Assembly (NCBI RefSeq): GCF_023715655.1
Contig: NZ_JAMBON010000002.1
Coordinates: 154,115 to 218,114 of the forward strand
DNA from: Oceanobacillus luteolus
GTDB taxonomy: Bacteria > Bacillota > Bacilli > Bacillales > Amphibacillaceae
DNA length: 64,000 bases
Direction of reading: 5' to 3'
Made by a program: the position numbers and the translations under genes. Below are positions 51,256 to 60,681 of this stretch, one piece after another. Below the pieces are notes generated by a model, which saw only the letters and a list, made by a program, of their open reading frames with translations, made no database searches and was not told the DNA's origin. Positions within the stretch are counted from its first letter, which is position 1. Each line of letters starts with the position of its first letter.

Positions 51256-54183
51256 TTATTCATCTTCGTCTTCAGCTTTATCTTTTCCTTTTCCTTTTTC
51301 TTTTCTTTTTCCTTCATCTTTATTTGTATCTTTATTTTTATCTTTGTTCCCTTTATCTTTCTTTTCGTCCTTTGTTTCCTCTTCTTTTTCTTCATCAGGT
51401 GTCTCTTTTTCTTCCTTAGGTGTTTCACCGATGATAACAGTTGAAGAGGCACCAGATTCACGACCAAAGTAATCAACGGCTTTTACATGATATACACCGT
51501 CTCCATTTACTTTAAATTCTGGAGAGGCCGAGTTGCCGACTTGTGAGAAATCGCCGCCAGGTTTAGAGGCTTTATAAATTCGATAACCCACTACATTATT
51601 ACTTGATGAACTGTTCCAAGTCAGTGTATTACCAGATGCGTTTAGAGATGATGGAGGCTGTGGAGCTTTGCCATCATCACTGACCGTACTGCTCACTGCG
51701 CTACCGGGAAATCCAATTTTCTCCCATTTGCTTCGGTCTTCATTTTGTGGAATGAGCTGCCGGATGTTCGATAATTTATCGTATCCTTTTTCTTTTAGAA
51801 ACTCAGGATTTAACACCAATCCATCCTGTTTAGTGAATTCTCCAGGTGTATTTGAGCCAGCCATTACAGCTTTTCCATTTACTAAAATATGTGAGCCTGT
51901 TATTAAACTATTATCTCGTTCAGTCGGAACAAATTTTGCGTTAAAAAGATCCGTTTTGACAAGACCAGCACGTTGACATAGATCACTAGGCAGCTTGCCG
52001 GAAATGGCACAATAGCTTCTCTGCACAATACCTTCAGGTTGTTGGAAAGCATGGTCAGGTGCTACGAGTTCCGGTCTGAGATCACTTGCCGCATTGATGA
52101 ATTGAGCCCAGAAAGCACGATTCCATTGGCTTTGTCGATTATGATCAAGCGAATCATTAATTTCATATCCCATCCATGTTGCAAATGTGATGTTTGGATT
52201 ACTTGCAACAAAATGAACATCATAAGTATTCGATGACGTCCCAGTCTTTCCGGCCCAGTCAACATGAGGATATTTCAGCATCGACCTTAAGTCGTAGGCA
52301 GTTCCGTACTTGATGACATCCCGCATCATATCAATCAATAGATAGCTCGTTTGTGGAGAGAAGACTTCCACTGGTTCATGCTCATGCTCGTAAAAAACCT
52401 CTCCGTCACTTGTTGTGATCTTTTCGATGATATAAGCATCTGCAAATTTACCGCCATTAGCAACAGTAGAGAAAGCATTTGTGTTCTCTTCTATGGTTAT
52501 TCCGGTATCCAATGCCCCAATCCCTAGAGTAGGATGCGCATACTCACGGTCATTTATGGACGTGATTCCCATTTTCCTTAAATATTTATCCACAGGATTA
52601 ATATCAATGAGTGACACATATGTTTTTACCGCTGGTATATTATATGACTTGGCTAAATGTGTCCGTGCAGACAGCAATCCGTGATGTCTTCTGTCAATAT
52701 TACGGATTTCATGCGATCCTCCACCACTAGGTACCTGATAGAACACGTCTGCGATTGGTGTACCCGGCTGAATTAATCCTTCTTCCATTGCTGGACCATA
52801 TACTGCGATTGGTTTCATCGCACTTCCATTGGAGCGTTCAGCTTGGGTTGCAAAGTTGAAGTGATTCTCGATATCAGGACTACGATTACCAAAGAATGCA
52901 ATGATTCGTCCCGTAGAATTTTCAATCATCATTGCTGCACCTTGAACTTCTTGTTCAATCATCTTGCCGGAACCTTTTGGATATTCCGTCATTGTATTGC
53001 TTCCATATTGAGAATAATTCTGGCCAATCTCTTGGAACAGATCATACATCTCTTTATCAATTGTTGTATGAATTTCATAACCTTTTGTCTGAAGTTCTCT
53101 TTCAGCCCGAATTGCATATTCTTCATCTAATTCAGGTTCTTCGGCCAAATCCTCATTAGTAATACCATCTTCTTCTAATAGTTTGTTCTTCAAAATGCTG
53201 ATGGCATTTCTTTGAATCTCTGCAGCTAGAACAGGGTATTCTTCAAACGGTGATTTTTCTTCCTCTTTAAAATCAGCCACTAGATCATATTCGAGAGCTT
53301 CTTCGTATTGTTCTTGGGTAATGTATTCCATATCCAACATACGATTCAAAACAGTTTTCATTCGGTTAAGTCCTGGTTCAATACCATCTTCGCTCTTCAA
53401 ACCGCCGCCATTTGCAAATGGGGTATAAGCGGAAGGGCTTTGAGGAAGTCCAGCTAGGTAAGCGGCCTGAGCCAAATTAACATCCTTGGCATCAATTCCA
53501 AAAATACCTTGTGCTGCCGTTTGGATTCCGGCGATATTTCTACCCGATGAATCTCTGCCATAAGGAACAATATTTAAATATGCCTCAAGAATTTCTTCTT
53601 TATCAAAGAAACGTTCCAGCCTAAGTGCGAGTAAAATTTCTTTTGCCTTTCTTTCAAATGAAACTTCATTCGTTAGGATTTGATTTTTAATTAACTGTTG
53701 AGTTAATGTACTTCCACCAGTTTGCGTTTCCGAGTTGGAAACTTCTTGATAGACTGCTCGCAATATGGCTTTAGGTACAACCCCATTGTGTTCATTAAAA
53801 TACTCATCCTCTGTTGCAATCACGGCATCAAGCAAGTGCGGTGCGATTTGGTCAAGGGATGTCTCATCTCGATGTATATCAGCATTTATTTCGCCTAAGA
53901 ATTCATTATCAGCGAAATACATTCGTGAGGTTTCCGCATAATCATAAATATCTTGAGCCATCGTTTCATAGTCACGAATCTCTTCATCTTTTACAAGGGA
54001 AGCAAAATAACCTGCACCAATTCCGCCAACGAAAAACATTCCGATACAGCCTATGATTAAAAAGAATAAAATAATATTCCATGCAACTCCATATGTAATC
54101 CGGCTTGATCGTTGGATTTTCCCTGACTTCCAGTTTTCTCTTAATGCTTCGATCAATTGTTGCATCCACTTTTTTAAATCCAT
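51256..54183 (-). CDS. Class A penicillin-binding protein with FN3 domain and charged tail
   Basis: A 975-residue bifunctional wall synthase: membrane anchor (about 33-62), glycosyltransferase 51 domain (catalytic Glu in ATEDEYF near 125, GGSTLTQQL near 160), transpeptidase domain with S454-A-M-K457, SYN and KTGTSS, then a fibronectin type III domain (about 840-915, NTLTWNSSSS to YHVKAVDYFG) and a Lys/Glu/Asp repeat tail of about 55 residues. It resembles B. subtilis PBP1a/b or PbpG-type enzymes. ATG 54183 follows GGAGGG. It occupies the place of acsA between acuA and tyrS. Confidence 0.92.
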   Translation of the reverse strand: MDLKKWMQQLIEALRENWKSGKIQRSSRITYGVAWNIILFFLIIGCIGMFFVGGIGAGYFASLVKDEEIRDYETMAQDIYDYAETSRMYFADNEFLGEINADIHRDETSLDQIAPHLLDAVIATEDEYFNEHNGVVPKAILRAVYQEVSNSETQTGGSTLTQQLIKNQILTNEVSFERKAKEILLALRLERFFDKEEILEAYLNIVPYGRDSSGRNIAGIQTAAQGIFGIDAKDVNLAQAAYLAGLPQSPSAYTPFANGGGLKSEDGIEPGLNRMKTVLNRMLDMEYITQEQYEEALEYDLVADFKEEEKSPFEEYPVLAAEIQRNAISILKNKLLEEDGITNEDLAEEPELDEEYAIRAERELQTKGYEIHTTIDKEMYDLFQEIGQNYSQYGSNTMTEYPKGSGKMIEQEVQGAAMMIENSTGRIIAFFGNRSPDIENHFNFATQAERSNGSAMKPIAVYGPAMEEGLIQPGTPIADVFYQVPSGGGSHEIRNIDRRHHGLLSARTHLAKSYNIPAVKTYVSLIDINPVDKYLRKMGITSINDREYAHPTLGIGALDTGITIEENTNAFSTVANGGKFADAYIIEKITTSDGEVFYEHEHEPVEVFSPQTSYLLIDMMRDVIKYGTAYDLRSMLKYPHVDWAGKTGTSSNTYDVHFVASNPNITFATWMGYEINDSLDHNRQSQWNRAFWAQFINAASDLRPELVAPDHAFQQPEGIVQRSYCAISGKLPSDLCQRAGLVKTDLFNAKFVPTERDNSLITGSHILVNGKAVMAGSNTPGEFTKQDGLVLNPEFLKEKGYDKLSNIRQLIPQNEDRSKWEKIGFPGSAVSSTVSDDGKAPQPPSSLNASGNTLTWNSSSSNNVVGYRIYKASKPGGDFSQVGNSASPEFKVNGDGVYHVKAVDYFGRESGASSTVIIGETPKEEKETPDEEKEEETKDEKKDKGNKDKNKDTNKDEGKRKEKGKGKDKAEDEDE

Positions 54184-54289
54184 TTGCAACCCTCCTAAAT
54201 TTCGTTTATAATTATACCATATATGAAAAAATACATGAATACGTTTTTGGAAATGATTGCTAAAGGCAAGAAAATATGCTATTAATAGA

Positions 54290-54521
54290 TAAACTATGCT
54301 GAGAAAGATTCAGTAGCCATGTGAATCCCTATCGAAGAGAGTTGGCGGGTGGTGCAAGCCAATATAAATTTACTGGTGAATTACAGTCTGGAGCATTTCT
54401 TTTGGTTAGTAGCCTTAAGAACGGTGGAGACATCGTTAACAATCCCAAGTGGCATTGTTATGCAACAAGGGTGGTACCGCGATTATTAGCTCGTCCCTTT
54501 TTTGAGGGAGGGGCTTTTTTT
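54290..54521 (+). promoter_or_regulatory. Tyrosyl T-box leader
   Basis: The leader has stem I elements AGAGAGTTGGCGGGTGGTGCAA (start near 54337, in parts), a GTGAATTAC stretch near 54375 whose TAC suits a Tyr specifier, the T-box AAGGGTGGTACCGCG (54467-54481), and a terminator with stem AGCTCGTCCCT / AGGGAGGGGCT at 54488-54515 plus T run. Uncharged tRNA-Tyr should allow read-through into tyrS. The specifier is an inference. Confidence 0.9.
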
Positions 54522-54549
54522 GATTTTGAAATAAAAAGGAGATGGCAGG

Positions 54550-55824
54550 ATGAATATTTTAGATGAGTTGGAGTGGCGTGGTTTAATCAATCAAGTGACA
54601 GATCGTGAAGGGTTAGCGAAATTATTGGACTCTCAAACGGTTACATTATATTGTGGTTTTGACCCGACGGCAGATAGTCTTCATATCGGTCACCTCGTAC
54701 CGATTGTTATGCTGAAAAGATTCCAGAAAGCAGGACACAAGCCGATTGCGTTGGTTGGTGGCGGTACAGGAATGATTGGAGACCCAAGTGGCCGTTCTTC
54801 TGAGCGTTCCCTGAACAGTAAAGAAGTTGTTATGGGATTTGCGGAAAGTATCCAAAAGCAGATTGGAAAGTTAGTTAATTTTGGAGAAGGGGAGAACCCT
54901 GTCGTTTCACGTAATAATTACGACTGGTTAAGCAATTTGACTTTCATCGAAGTGCTGCGTGATGCAGGAAAGCATTTCAGCATCAATTACATGCTAGCGA
55001 AAGAATCCGTTTCATCCCGGATTGAAACAGGAATCACGTACACGGAGTTCAGTTATATGTTGCTGCAATCCATTGATTTTATGAAGCTCTATGAGGAAGA
55101 AAACTGTCAACTTCAAATTGGCGGAAGTGACCAGTGGGGGAATATTACTGCAGGAATGGAGCTCATTCGTCGTACGAGAGAGAATCCGGAAGAAGAGGAT
55201 GTCAAAGTATTCGGTTTGACTGTCCCTTTAATTACAAAAGCTGATGGAACAAAATTTGGAAAATCTGCCGGTAATGCAATTTGGCTGGACCCGGAAAAAA
55301 CGACTCCATACGAATTTTACCAGTTCTGGATCAACACAGATGACAGGGATGTTGTGAAATTCTTACGTTACTTCACCTTCCTTTCCAAAGAAGAAATTGA
55401 AGAGCTGGAAAAAGAGGTTGAAACTCAACCAGAAAAACGCGTAGCCCAAAAACGTTTAGCGGAGGAAATGACCATCCTCGTGCATAGTAAGGAAGCTTTA
55501 CAACAAGCAATTAAAATATCTGATGCATTATTCAGCGGGAACATTAAAGAATTAACAGTAGAAGAGATTGAGCAAGGATTTAAAGATGTCCCAACACACC
55601 AATTGGAAAAAACGGACATTGGTTTAGTTGACTTGCTCGTACAAGCGAAAATCTCTCCATCAAAACGTCAAGCAAGAGAAGATATTCAAAATGGTGCAAT
55701 TTATATTAACGGTGAAAGGCAGCAAGATACGAATTATGAAGTAACTGCTGCAGATCGTATTGGTGATGTATTTACCGTTATCCGAAGAGGGAAAAAGAAA
55801 TATACGTTAATTGATTTCAGCTAA
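54550..55824 (+). CDS. tyrS: Tyrosine--tRNA ligase
   Basis: A 424-residue class I synthetase: YCGFDPTADSLHIGHLVP holds HIGH near residue 45, the GGGTGMIGDPSGR loop near 75, tyrosine-binding YMLLQSIDF and GGSDQWGN near 170-195, and the KFGKSAGN (KMSKS-type) loop near 230. The C-terminal S4 domain runs from about 360. Start follows AAAGGAG. It is controlled by the T-box upstream. Confidence 0.97.
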   Translation: MNILDELEWRGLINQVTDREGLAKLLDSQTVTLYCGFDPTADSLHIGHLVPIVMLKRFQKAGHKPIALVGGGTGMIGDPSGRSSERSLNSKEVVMGFAESIQKQIGKLVNFGEGENPVVSRNNYDWLSNLTFIEVLRDAGKHFSINYMLAKESVSSRIETGITYTEFSYMLLQSIDFMKLYEEENCQLQIGGSDQWGNITAGMELIRRTRENPEEEDVKVFGLTVPLITKADGTKFGKSAGNAIWLDPEKTTPYEFYQFWINTDDRDVVKFLRYFTFLSKEEIEELEKEVETQPEKRVAQKRLAEEMTILVHSKEALQQAIKISDALFSGNIKELTVEEIEQGFKDVPTHQLEKTDIGLVDLLVQAKISPSKRQAREDIQNGAIYINGERQQDTNYEVTAADRIGDVFTVIRRGKKKYTLIDFS

Positions 55825-55830
55825 TTAAGT

Positions 55831-55876
55831 GAAAACAGCCTGTGAGTGGATCAACCCACAGGCTGTTTTCTTTTTA
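55831..55876 (+). terminator. Terminator after tyrS
   Basis: GAAAACAGCCTGTG pairs with its complement around an 11-base loop and ends in CTTTTT. Confidence 0.92.
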
Positions 55877-56069
55877 CTATTAAATTTAAAATGCAGGAGA
55901 GAGGAGGATTAGTTAGCTTTAGATTTCAAAGTGATCAATAGGACCAATCGACATACCTCATTGCATTTTCACAAATTAGTCATGTCATCCAGTTGAAAAT
56001 GGCATTTTTAGTTGGTAGAGTTAAATTAGGGACATTGTAGATTAGTTTGTTTTAACGTGTACCCACTTA

Positions 56070-56120
56070 CAGATTGAATAATCCATCCCTATTATGGGTA
56101 GGTATGGATTATTCAATCTG
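56070..56120. repeat. Perfect 17-bp inverted repeat upstream of YtkA-like lipoprotein gene
   Basis: CAGATTGAATAATCCAT (56070-56086) and ATGGATTATTCAATCTG (56104-56120) are exact complements with a 17-base spacer. There is no T run, so it is not a typical terminator. It lies 62 bp before the gene start. Confidence 0.85.
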
Positions 56121-56181
56121 TGTATGCAATTTCATTAGTTTGGAAAAATTAATGACCAGCAAAATATTGGAGGTTGTTTTA

Positions 56182-56910
56182 TTGAAGAAAATTACAATAC
56201 TAGTTGTTATGGCGTTGCTATTATTACTAGCTGCTTGTGGAAATGAAGAGAGCGGGGAAGAGGAATTAGCAACGTTGGAAGTTGAATTTATTGTACCAGA
56301 AACTGCAGAACCTGGTGAAACAGTCCAGTTGGAAGCTATTGTATCTTATGGTGATGAGATGGTAGAAGATGCTGATGAAGTAATGTTTGAATATTGGGTT
56401 CAAGGTAATGAAACAGATAGTACAAATGTGGAAGGAATACATACATCTAATGGAAGTTATACTGCGGAAGTTGAATTTGCAGAAGATGGAATTTATGAGT
56501 TGTATGCCCATACTACGGCAAGAGGCCAGCATACGATGCCGTTAAAATCTATAGCGGTTGGTGATGCTGAAGAAGCGGTACACCAGGATGAAGAACATGT
56601 AGAACACAAACATTCTGATGGATTCCAACTTCATTTTTCCAACCCGGAAAATATTCAAGCAGGAGACGATACAGATTTAATTGTTCACCTTCAGTTGGAG
56701 GGTGAGGAATTAGAAAACGCAAACGTCCGCTTTGAAATACTACCCGAACAAGGTGAACATATAGCTTGGGTTGACGCCAATGAAACGAAACCAGGTGAAT
56801 ATGCCGCAGTTCATGAATTTTCAGAAGCAGGTACATATTCGATTGTCATCCATGTTGAAGATGATGCAGATCTTCATGAGCATGAAGAGTATACCATTGA
56901 AGTACAATAA
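56182..56910 (+). CDS. YtkA/FixH-like lipoprotein with histidine-rich linker
   Basis: A 242-residue exported lipoprotein (basic start, hydrophobic core, lipobox LLAAC). Two similar immunoglobulin-like YtkA domains follow: one in the first half (ETAEPGETVQLEAIVSYGDE, NGSYTAEVEFAEDGIYELYAH), another at the end (AGDDTDLIVHLQLEGEEL, PGEYAAVHEFSEAGTYSIVIH). Between them lies HQDEEHVEHKH, a likely metal-binding stretch. Start TTG 56182 follows TTGGAGG. FixH/YtkA proteins occur near copper and oxidase genes, but none is here; metal handling is inferred. Confidence 0.82.
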   Translation: MKKITILVVMALLLLLAACGNEESGEEELATLEVEFIVPETAEPGETVQLEAIVSYGDEMVEDADEVMFEYWVQGNETDSTNVEGIHTSNGSYTAEVEFAEDGIYELYAHTTARGQHTMPLKSIAVGDAEEAVHQDEEHVEHKHSDGFQLHFSNPENIQAGDDTDLIVHLQLEGEELENANVRFEILPEQGEHIAWVDANETKPGEYAAVHEFSEAGTYSIVIHVEDDADLHEHEEYTIEVQ

Positions 56911-56936
56911 TTGGTGTCTAAGCTGATAGCGAATGA

Positions 56937-56975
56937 AAAACCTTAATATCCTTTCATAGGGTGTTAAGGTTTTTT
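56937..56975 (+). terminator. Terminator after the YtkA-like gene
   Basis: AAAACCTTAA and TTAAGGTTTT form the stem, followed by TTC. Confidence 0.88.
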
Positions 56976-56980
56976 CAATA

Positions 56981-57017
56981 TAAAAACCTCCTCGAACACT
57001 AAAGTGAAAGAGGAGGT
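56981..57017 (-). terminator. Terminator after rpsD
   Basis: On the minus strand ACCTCCTC and GAGGAGGT enclose a 16-base loop, followed by TTTTTA. Confidence 0.88.
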
Positions 57018-57031
57018 AATCATTAATTCTA

Positions 57032-57640
57032 TTAACGTGAGTAGAACTCAACGATAAGAGCTTCGTTAATTTCCGCTGGAAGCTCAGAACGCTCTGGGTA
57101 ACGTGAGTACGTACCTTCTAATTTCTCTGCGTCGAATGTAGTATACTCTGGTACGAAGTTGTTTACTTCTATTGCTTCTTTCACGATTTCAAGATTTCTT
57201 GAACGCTCGCGTAAGCCGATTGTTTGGCCTGGAGCAACTGAGTAAGATGGAATGTCAACACGACGACCATCAACTAAAACGTGACCATGGTTTACAAGCT
57301 GACGAGCTTGTCTACGTGTACGAGCTAGACCTAAACGGTAAACAAGGTTATCAAGACGAGACTCAAGAAGAATCATGAAGTTCTCACCGTGGATCCCTTT
57401 CATTTTACCAGCTTTGTTGAATAGGTTACGGAATTGACGTTCGTTCAATCCGTACATGAAACGTAGTTTTTGCTTCTCTTGAAGCTGTAAAGCATACTCA
57501 GAAAGCTTTTTTCTTTGGTTCGGACCATGTTGTCCAGGAGCGTAAGGACGCTTATCTAATTCCTTACCAGTTCCAGTTAATGAAATGCCAAAACGTCGAG
57601 ATTTTTTCCATACAGGACCTGTATAACGTGACATAGACAT
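57032..57640 (-). CDS. rpsD: Ribosomal protein S4
   Basis: A 202-residue primary 16S rRNA-binding protein (family about 200). N-terminal [18 protein letters not shown], the [16 protein letters not shown] helix and the S4 RNA-binding domain ([28 protein letters not shown] in parts, near 95-125) are canonical. No zinc-type cysteines are present. It starts assembly of the 30S subunit and in Bacillus represses its own mRNA through the leader. Start follows AGGAGGAAATG. Confidence 0.97.
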   Translation of the reverse strand: MSMSRYTGPVWKKSRRFGISLTGTGKELDKRPYAPGQHGPNQRKKLSEYALQLQEKQKLRFMYGLNERQFRNLFNKAGKMKGIHGENFMILLESRLDNLVYRLGLARTRRQARQLVNHGHVLVDGRRVDIPSYSVAPGQTIGLRERSRNLEIVKEAIEVNNFVPEYTTFDAEKLEGTYSRYPERSELPAEINEALIVEFYSR

Positions 57641-57833
57641 TTCCTCCTTTGATTTAAATTTGTATAAAGTTAAATCACCACGTCAATTACACTGGCTAGT
57701 TTGTTTTCTTGTACCATCGCTCCAGCAGCAGAGAGTTACACGATACACCCTTAAACTTTCTTTATCAAAGTAAGGAACAAACTAGTTACAATGAATCGAG
57801 CGCTAAGGCTACCTTAAATTTACACAAAGACTA
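57641..57833 (-). ncRNA. S4-binding autoregulatory leader of rpsD
   Basis: The 190-base leader contains a long-range stem between AACTAGTTTGTT and AACAAACTAG (plus-strand segments near 57692 and 57775). In B. subtilis a comparable rpsD leader binds S4 and shuts off translation or transcription. The structural match is by eye only. Confidence 0.6.
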
Positions 57834-57862
57834 TTATATAAGTATTAGCTCTGAAAGTCAAC
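57834..57862 (-). promoter_or_regulatory. Strong sigma-A promoter of rpsD
   Basis: On the minus strand TTGACT (57857-57862) and a perfect TATAAT (57834-57839) are 17 bp apart. Confidence 0.85.
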
Positions 57863-58193
57863 AAAGATTTAACTTTGTTCTATTGAAGTCTTTATCATTT
57901 TAATTATACTATGATTGCTTATAGGTTTTAAAAGTAATATTTTGGGAAAAGAGTATATTTAGCATGGGAATTTCGCACTACTTCGTGTATAATAAATATC
58001 AAATATATAAATCTGTTGGTTCGGCTGAACTTTTATTGAAGAATAACGTGCCAAACCGTTATGGGAGAGGAAAGAAACGGATATATCGAAAGCAATAGAA
58101 GCTTATAATTTAAATGATTAAAACCACATTTATAGTAATAAAGGACTATTTGATGAAGAGAGAATAGCTTTATCATAATAAATAGGTGATTAA
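57863..58193. other. Divergent intergenic region rpsD-dgcP
   Basis: This 331-bp AT-rich stretch has a possible second rpsD -10 (57905 region, minus strand) and TATAAT near 57989 on the plus strand that may serve dgcP. No further gene or known RNA fold is apparent. Confidence 0.45.
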
Positions 58194-60011
58194 ATGGATA
58201 GCTCAAAACAACTTCAATTCATGTATTTTAACATTCTTTCAGATTTATTCGAACAGAAAACCTGGGATGACACAATTATTGATTACATACTAAAAGAAAT
58301 ATGTGGGCATATTGAGGCGGATTTTCTTGCAGCTTACGTGCATTTCGATAAGTCTGAGTCATTTCGATTATTGGGATCCTATTATGAAGATATTGTTATG
58401 TTTATGCCGAAAAATTTTGTTGCTGATGAGGTTATCATACCGGAAAGCTTTTTTCATGAAAACAAGAGGCCAAAACATGTAGACCTTCTTCAGATACAAC
58501 TCAGGGGAATGGGGAAACTTTTATTTATTTATTCCAAAGAAACTCCATTACCCGAACATTTTCTAGCTACATTTAAAAAGGAAACAGAGAAATTATTCTC
58601 AATAATAGCTCAAACCTGGGAAAATGCCCAGAGGAGCAAAAATAATAAATTCTTACAAGAATTAAGTGAGAAGTTATTAAAGGCGAATGATAAGAACGAT
58701 GTGTTGCGGGATATTACAAAAGCGTTGGAACAACTTTATGGTGATGCAGAATACCATTTGATTCTGACTCAGGAGTATGGAAATACTCCTTCACTGCCTA
58801 TCAGAGTTATGGAATATAAAGATGAAAATCCAATTTCGATGAGTACCCAGGTTTTTATGACTGGAGAATTCCAAATTGAAATTTTAAAAGAACAATCAAA
58901 AAAGATGATCTATGCTCCGTTGACAGGTGAACAGAGTGTTTATGGTGTTCTCGAAATCATCGTGCCCATTGAGAGCTATTTATGGAAGGAAGATATTCTT
59001 TTAATAGAAGAGATTGCAGCATTATCAGGCAAAGCGTTAGAAAAAACTATTTTATATGAAGACTCATTAATGCAAGTATCCAACCTAACGTTGATAAATG
59101 AAGTAAATCATAAACTGAATTCCACAAGCGAACTGTCGGAACTTACAGAAATCATCCGTACTCAAATTATGGAAATCACAGAAGCAAGTGAAGTCGGTTT
59201 TATTTATCTTGATGAAGAATCTAATGTTGAAATTGAAATTTTGGAAGGCAGCTCAGAGTTGTTTAAGGTGGGGAATGGAAGCGGTATTGTAAGCCTATAT
59301 AAAGAGAAAATCTTGCAGAAGTCTGATGCGGTCTTCAATGGTAAAGCAGAGGAGTTGCGAAGTTATGGCTATCAGTCGGTAATGGTTATTCCAATGGAAT
59401 ACTCGGGTCTTAGTATGGGATTTACGATTATCCTTCACGAAGATACGTATCATTTTTCGTTTGAGAGTTTTAAATTGGTGGAATCGATGATGCAGCATTC
59501 TGCCTTGGCCATCTCTAATACTATTCTAAAGGAAAGATTACAGCGGACTCTCATTACTGATTTCCTTACTCAATTGTATACAAGAAGGTATCTGGAAGAA
59601 AGGATCAACACTCATTTAGAGAGTGGTTCGAGTGGTGTTCTTCTTTTATTTGATATTGATGATTTCAAAAGTGTAAATGACACCTATGGGCACCATGTGG
59701 GTGATGTGGTATTGAAGCAAGTTGCTGCAATCATGGAGAACAAGATAGGGAACAAAGGAATCGTATCAAGGTGGGGCGGAGAAGAGATCGCTATTTATTT
59801 ACCCGAGATGGATTGTGAACAAGGAAAGCAATATGCAAATGATATTCGAAAGCTTATAAGGGAAGGTACTGAACCAGCGATTACTGTTTCTTGTGGAATT
59901 TCCAACTGGAAAAGAACCGAACAGTATAATCAGAAAAGCTTGTTTATACGCGCCGATGAAGCATTGTACAGAGCGAAATCTAAAGGAAAGAATTGTGTGA
60001 TCATACAATAA
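58194..60011 (+). CDS. dgcP: GAF-GGDEF diguanylate cyclase (YtrP/DgcP)
   Basis: A 605-residue soluble protein with three GAF-like regions (about 15-140, 150-285, 300-435) and a C-terminal GGDEF domain (about 440-600). The active site reads RWGGEEI near 527, a competent GGEEF-type signature, and FDIDDFKSVNDTYGHHVGD provides the metal and guanine contacts. The product-inhibition RxxD site is absent (NKGI at that place). It should make cyclic di-GMP in response to a GAF-bound signal. Position next to rpsD and ytsP matches B. subtilis. Confidence 0.92.
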   Translation: MDSSKQLQFMYFNILSDLFEQKTWDDTIIDYILKEICGHIEADFLAAYVHFDKSESFRLLGSYYEDIVMFMPKNFVADEVIIPESFFHENKRPKHVDLLQIQLRGMGKLLFIYSKETPLPEHFLATFKKETEKLFSIIAQTWENAQRSKNNKFLQELSEKLLKANDKNDVLRDITKALEQLYGDAEYHLILTQEYGNTPSLPIRVMEYKDENPISMSTQVFMTGEFQIEILKEQSKKMIYAPLTGEQSVYGVLEIIVPIESYLWKEDILLIEEIAALSGKALEKTILYEDSLMQVSNLTLINEVNHKLNSTSELSELTEIIRTQIMEITEASEVGFIYLDEESNVEIEILEGSSELFKVGNGSGIVSLYKEKILQKSDAVFNGKAEELRSYGYQSVMVIPMEYSGLSMGFTIILHEDTYHFSFESFKLVESMMQHSALAISNTILKERLQRTLITDFLTQLYTRRYLEERINTHLESGSSGVLLLFDIDDFKSVNDTYGHHVGDVVLKQVAAIMENKIGNKGIVSRWGGEEIAIYLPEMDCEQGKQYANDIRKLIREGTEPAITVSCGISNWKRTEQYNQKSLFIRADEALYRAKSKGKNCVIIQ

Positions 60012-60046
60012 AAACGAGCAGCCTCCTTAGAGTTGCTCGTTTTATG
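60010..60046. terminator. Bidirectional terminator between dgcP and ytsP
   Basis: AAAACGAGCA pairs with TGCTCGTTTT around a 13-base loop, with T-rich ends on both strands. Confidence 0.88.
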
Positions 60047-60526
60047 TTATAGATATTGACTCAATGCATCTACAAACTTTTCGAGATATAATTGGTCCGT
60101 TTCATCGAATCTTTCTTTAATCGGACTGTCAATATCTAGCACACCATAGATTTCACCATTGATGATCATTGGTACAACTATCTCTGAGTTGCTCGCAGCA
60201 TCACAGGCAATGTGACCAGGAAATGCATGTACATCAGGAACAAGTTGGGTTTTCTTTTCTTTTATTGCTGTACCACAAACACCTCTACCATAAGGGATGC
60301 GTACACACGCAGGCAACCCTTGGAAAGGACCAAGTACAAGCTCTTCATCTTTCCATAAATAGAAGCCAACCCAGTTCACTTCGTCGAGAAATTGATTGAG
60401 AAGGCTGGCAGCATTCGCGAGAAGTGCAATTTGATCTTTTTCATCTTCAGATAATGCATGAAGCTGTTTAATTAACAGTTCATATCCTTTCATACGGTCG
60501 TCTGAATAAGTGACTTGTTGAAACAT
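60047..60526 (-). CDS. ytsP: Free methionine-(R)-sulfoxide reductase (YtsP)
   Basis: A 159-residue GAF-domain enzyme with the fRMsr pattern: WVGFYLW, LGPFQGLPACVRIPYGRGVCGTA in two parts with cysteines, and HIACDAASNSEIVVPM. All three catalytic cysteines are present. It reduces free methionine-R-sulfoxide using thioredoxin. ATG 60526 is preferred because GGGGG lies 6 bases upstream; ATG 60532 abuts that site. Convergent with dgcP. Confidence 0.92.
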   Translation of the reverse strand: MFQQVTYSDDRMKGYELLIKQLHALSEDEKDQIALLANAASLLNQFLDEVNWVGFYLWKDEELVLGPFQGLPACVRIPYGRGVCGTAIKEKKTQLVPDVHAFPGHIACDAASNSEIVVPMIINGEIYGVLDIDSPIKERFDETDQLYLEKFVDALSQYL

Positions 60527-60681
60527 AATCATCCCCCTATAGAATTATAAATAGTTTTTCTCCGAAGATTCCAGTAGAATGAAACTTACAATGCAGTATT
60601 CGACATTGCTAAGAATCCTGTCGAGCGAAAGTAACAGGAAATCTAGAAAGTTTGTCGTATTGGAAAAGTAAGGAGTTGAGT

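Noticed and set aside
51213..51476. Lysine-rich 87-residue minus-strand frame
   Set aside because: It is an out-of-frame reading of the charged PBP tail; composition only reflects the repeat.
57709..57903. 64-residue frame in the rpsD leader
   Set aside because: It lies across the leader and promoter on the opposite strand with no start signal.
57950..58193. Possible cyclic di-GMP riboswitch before dgcP
   Set aside because: The conserved GCAAACC and GACGCAAAGCC-type blocks are missing.
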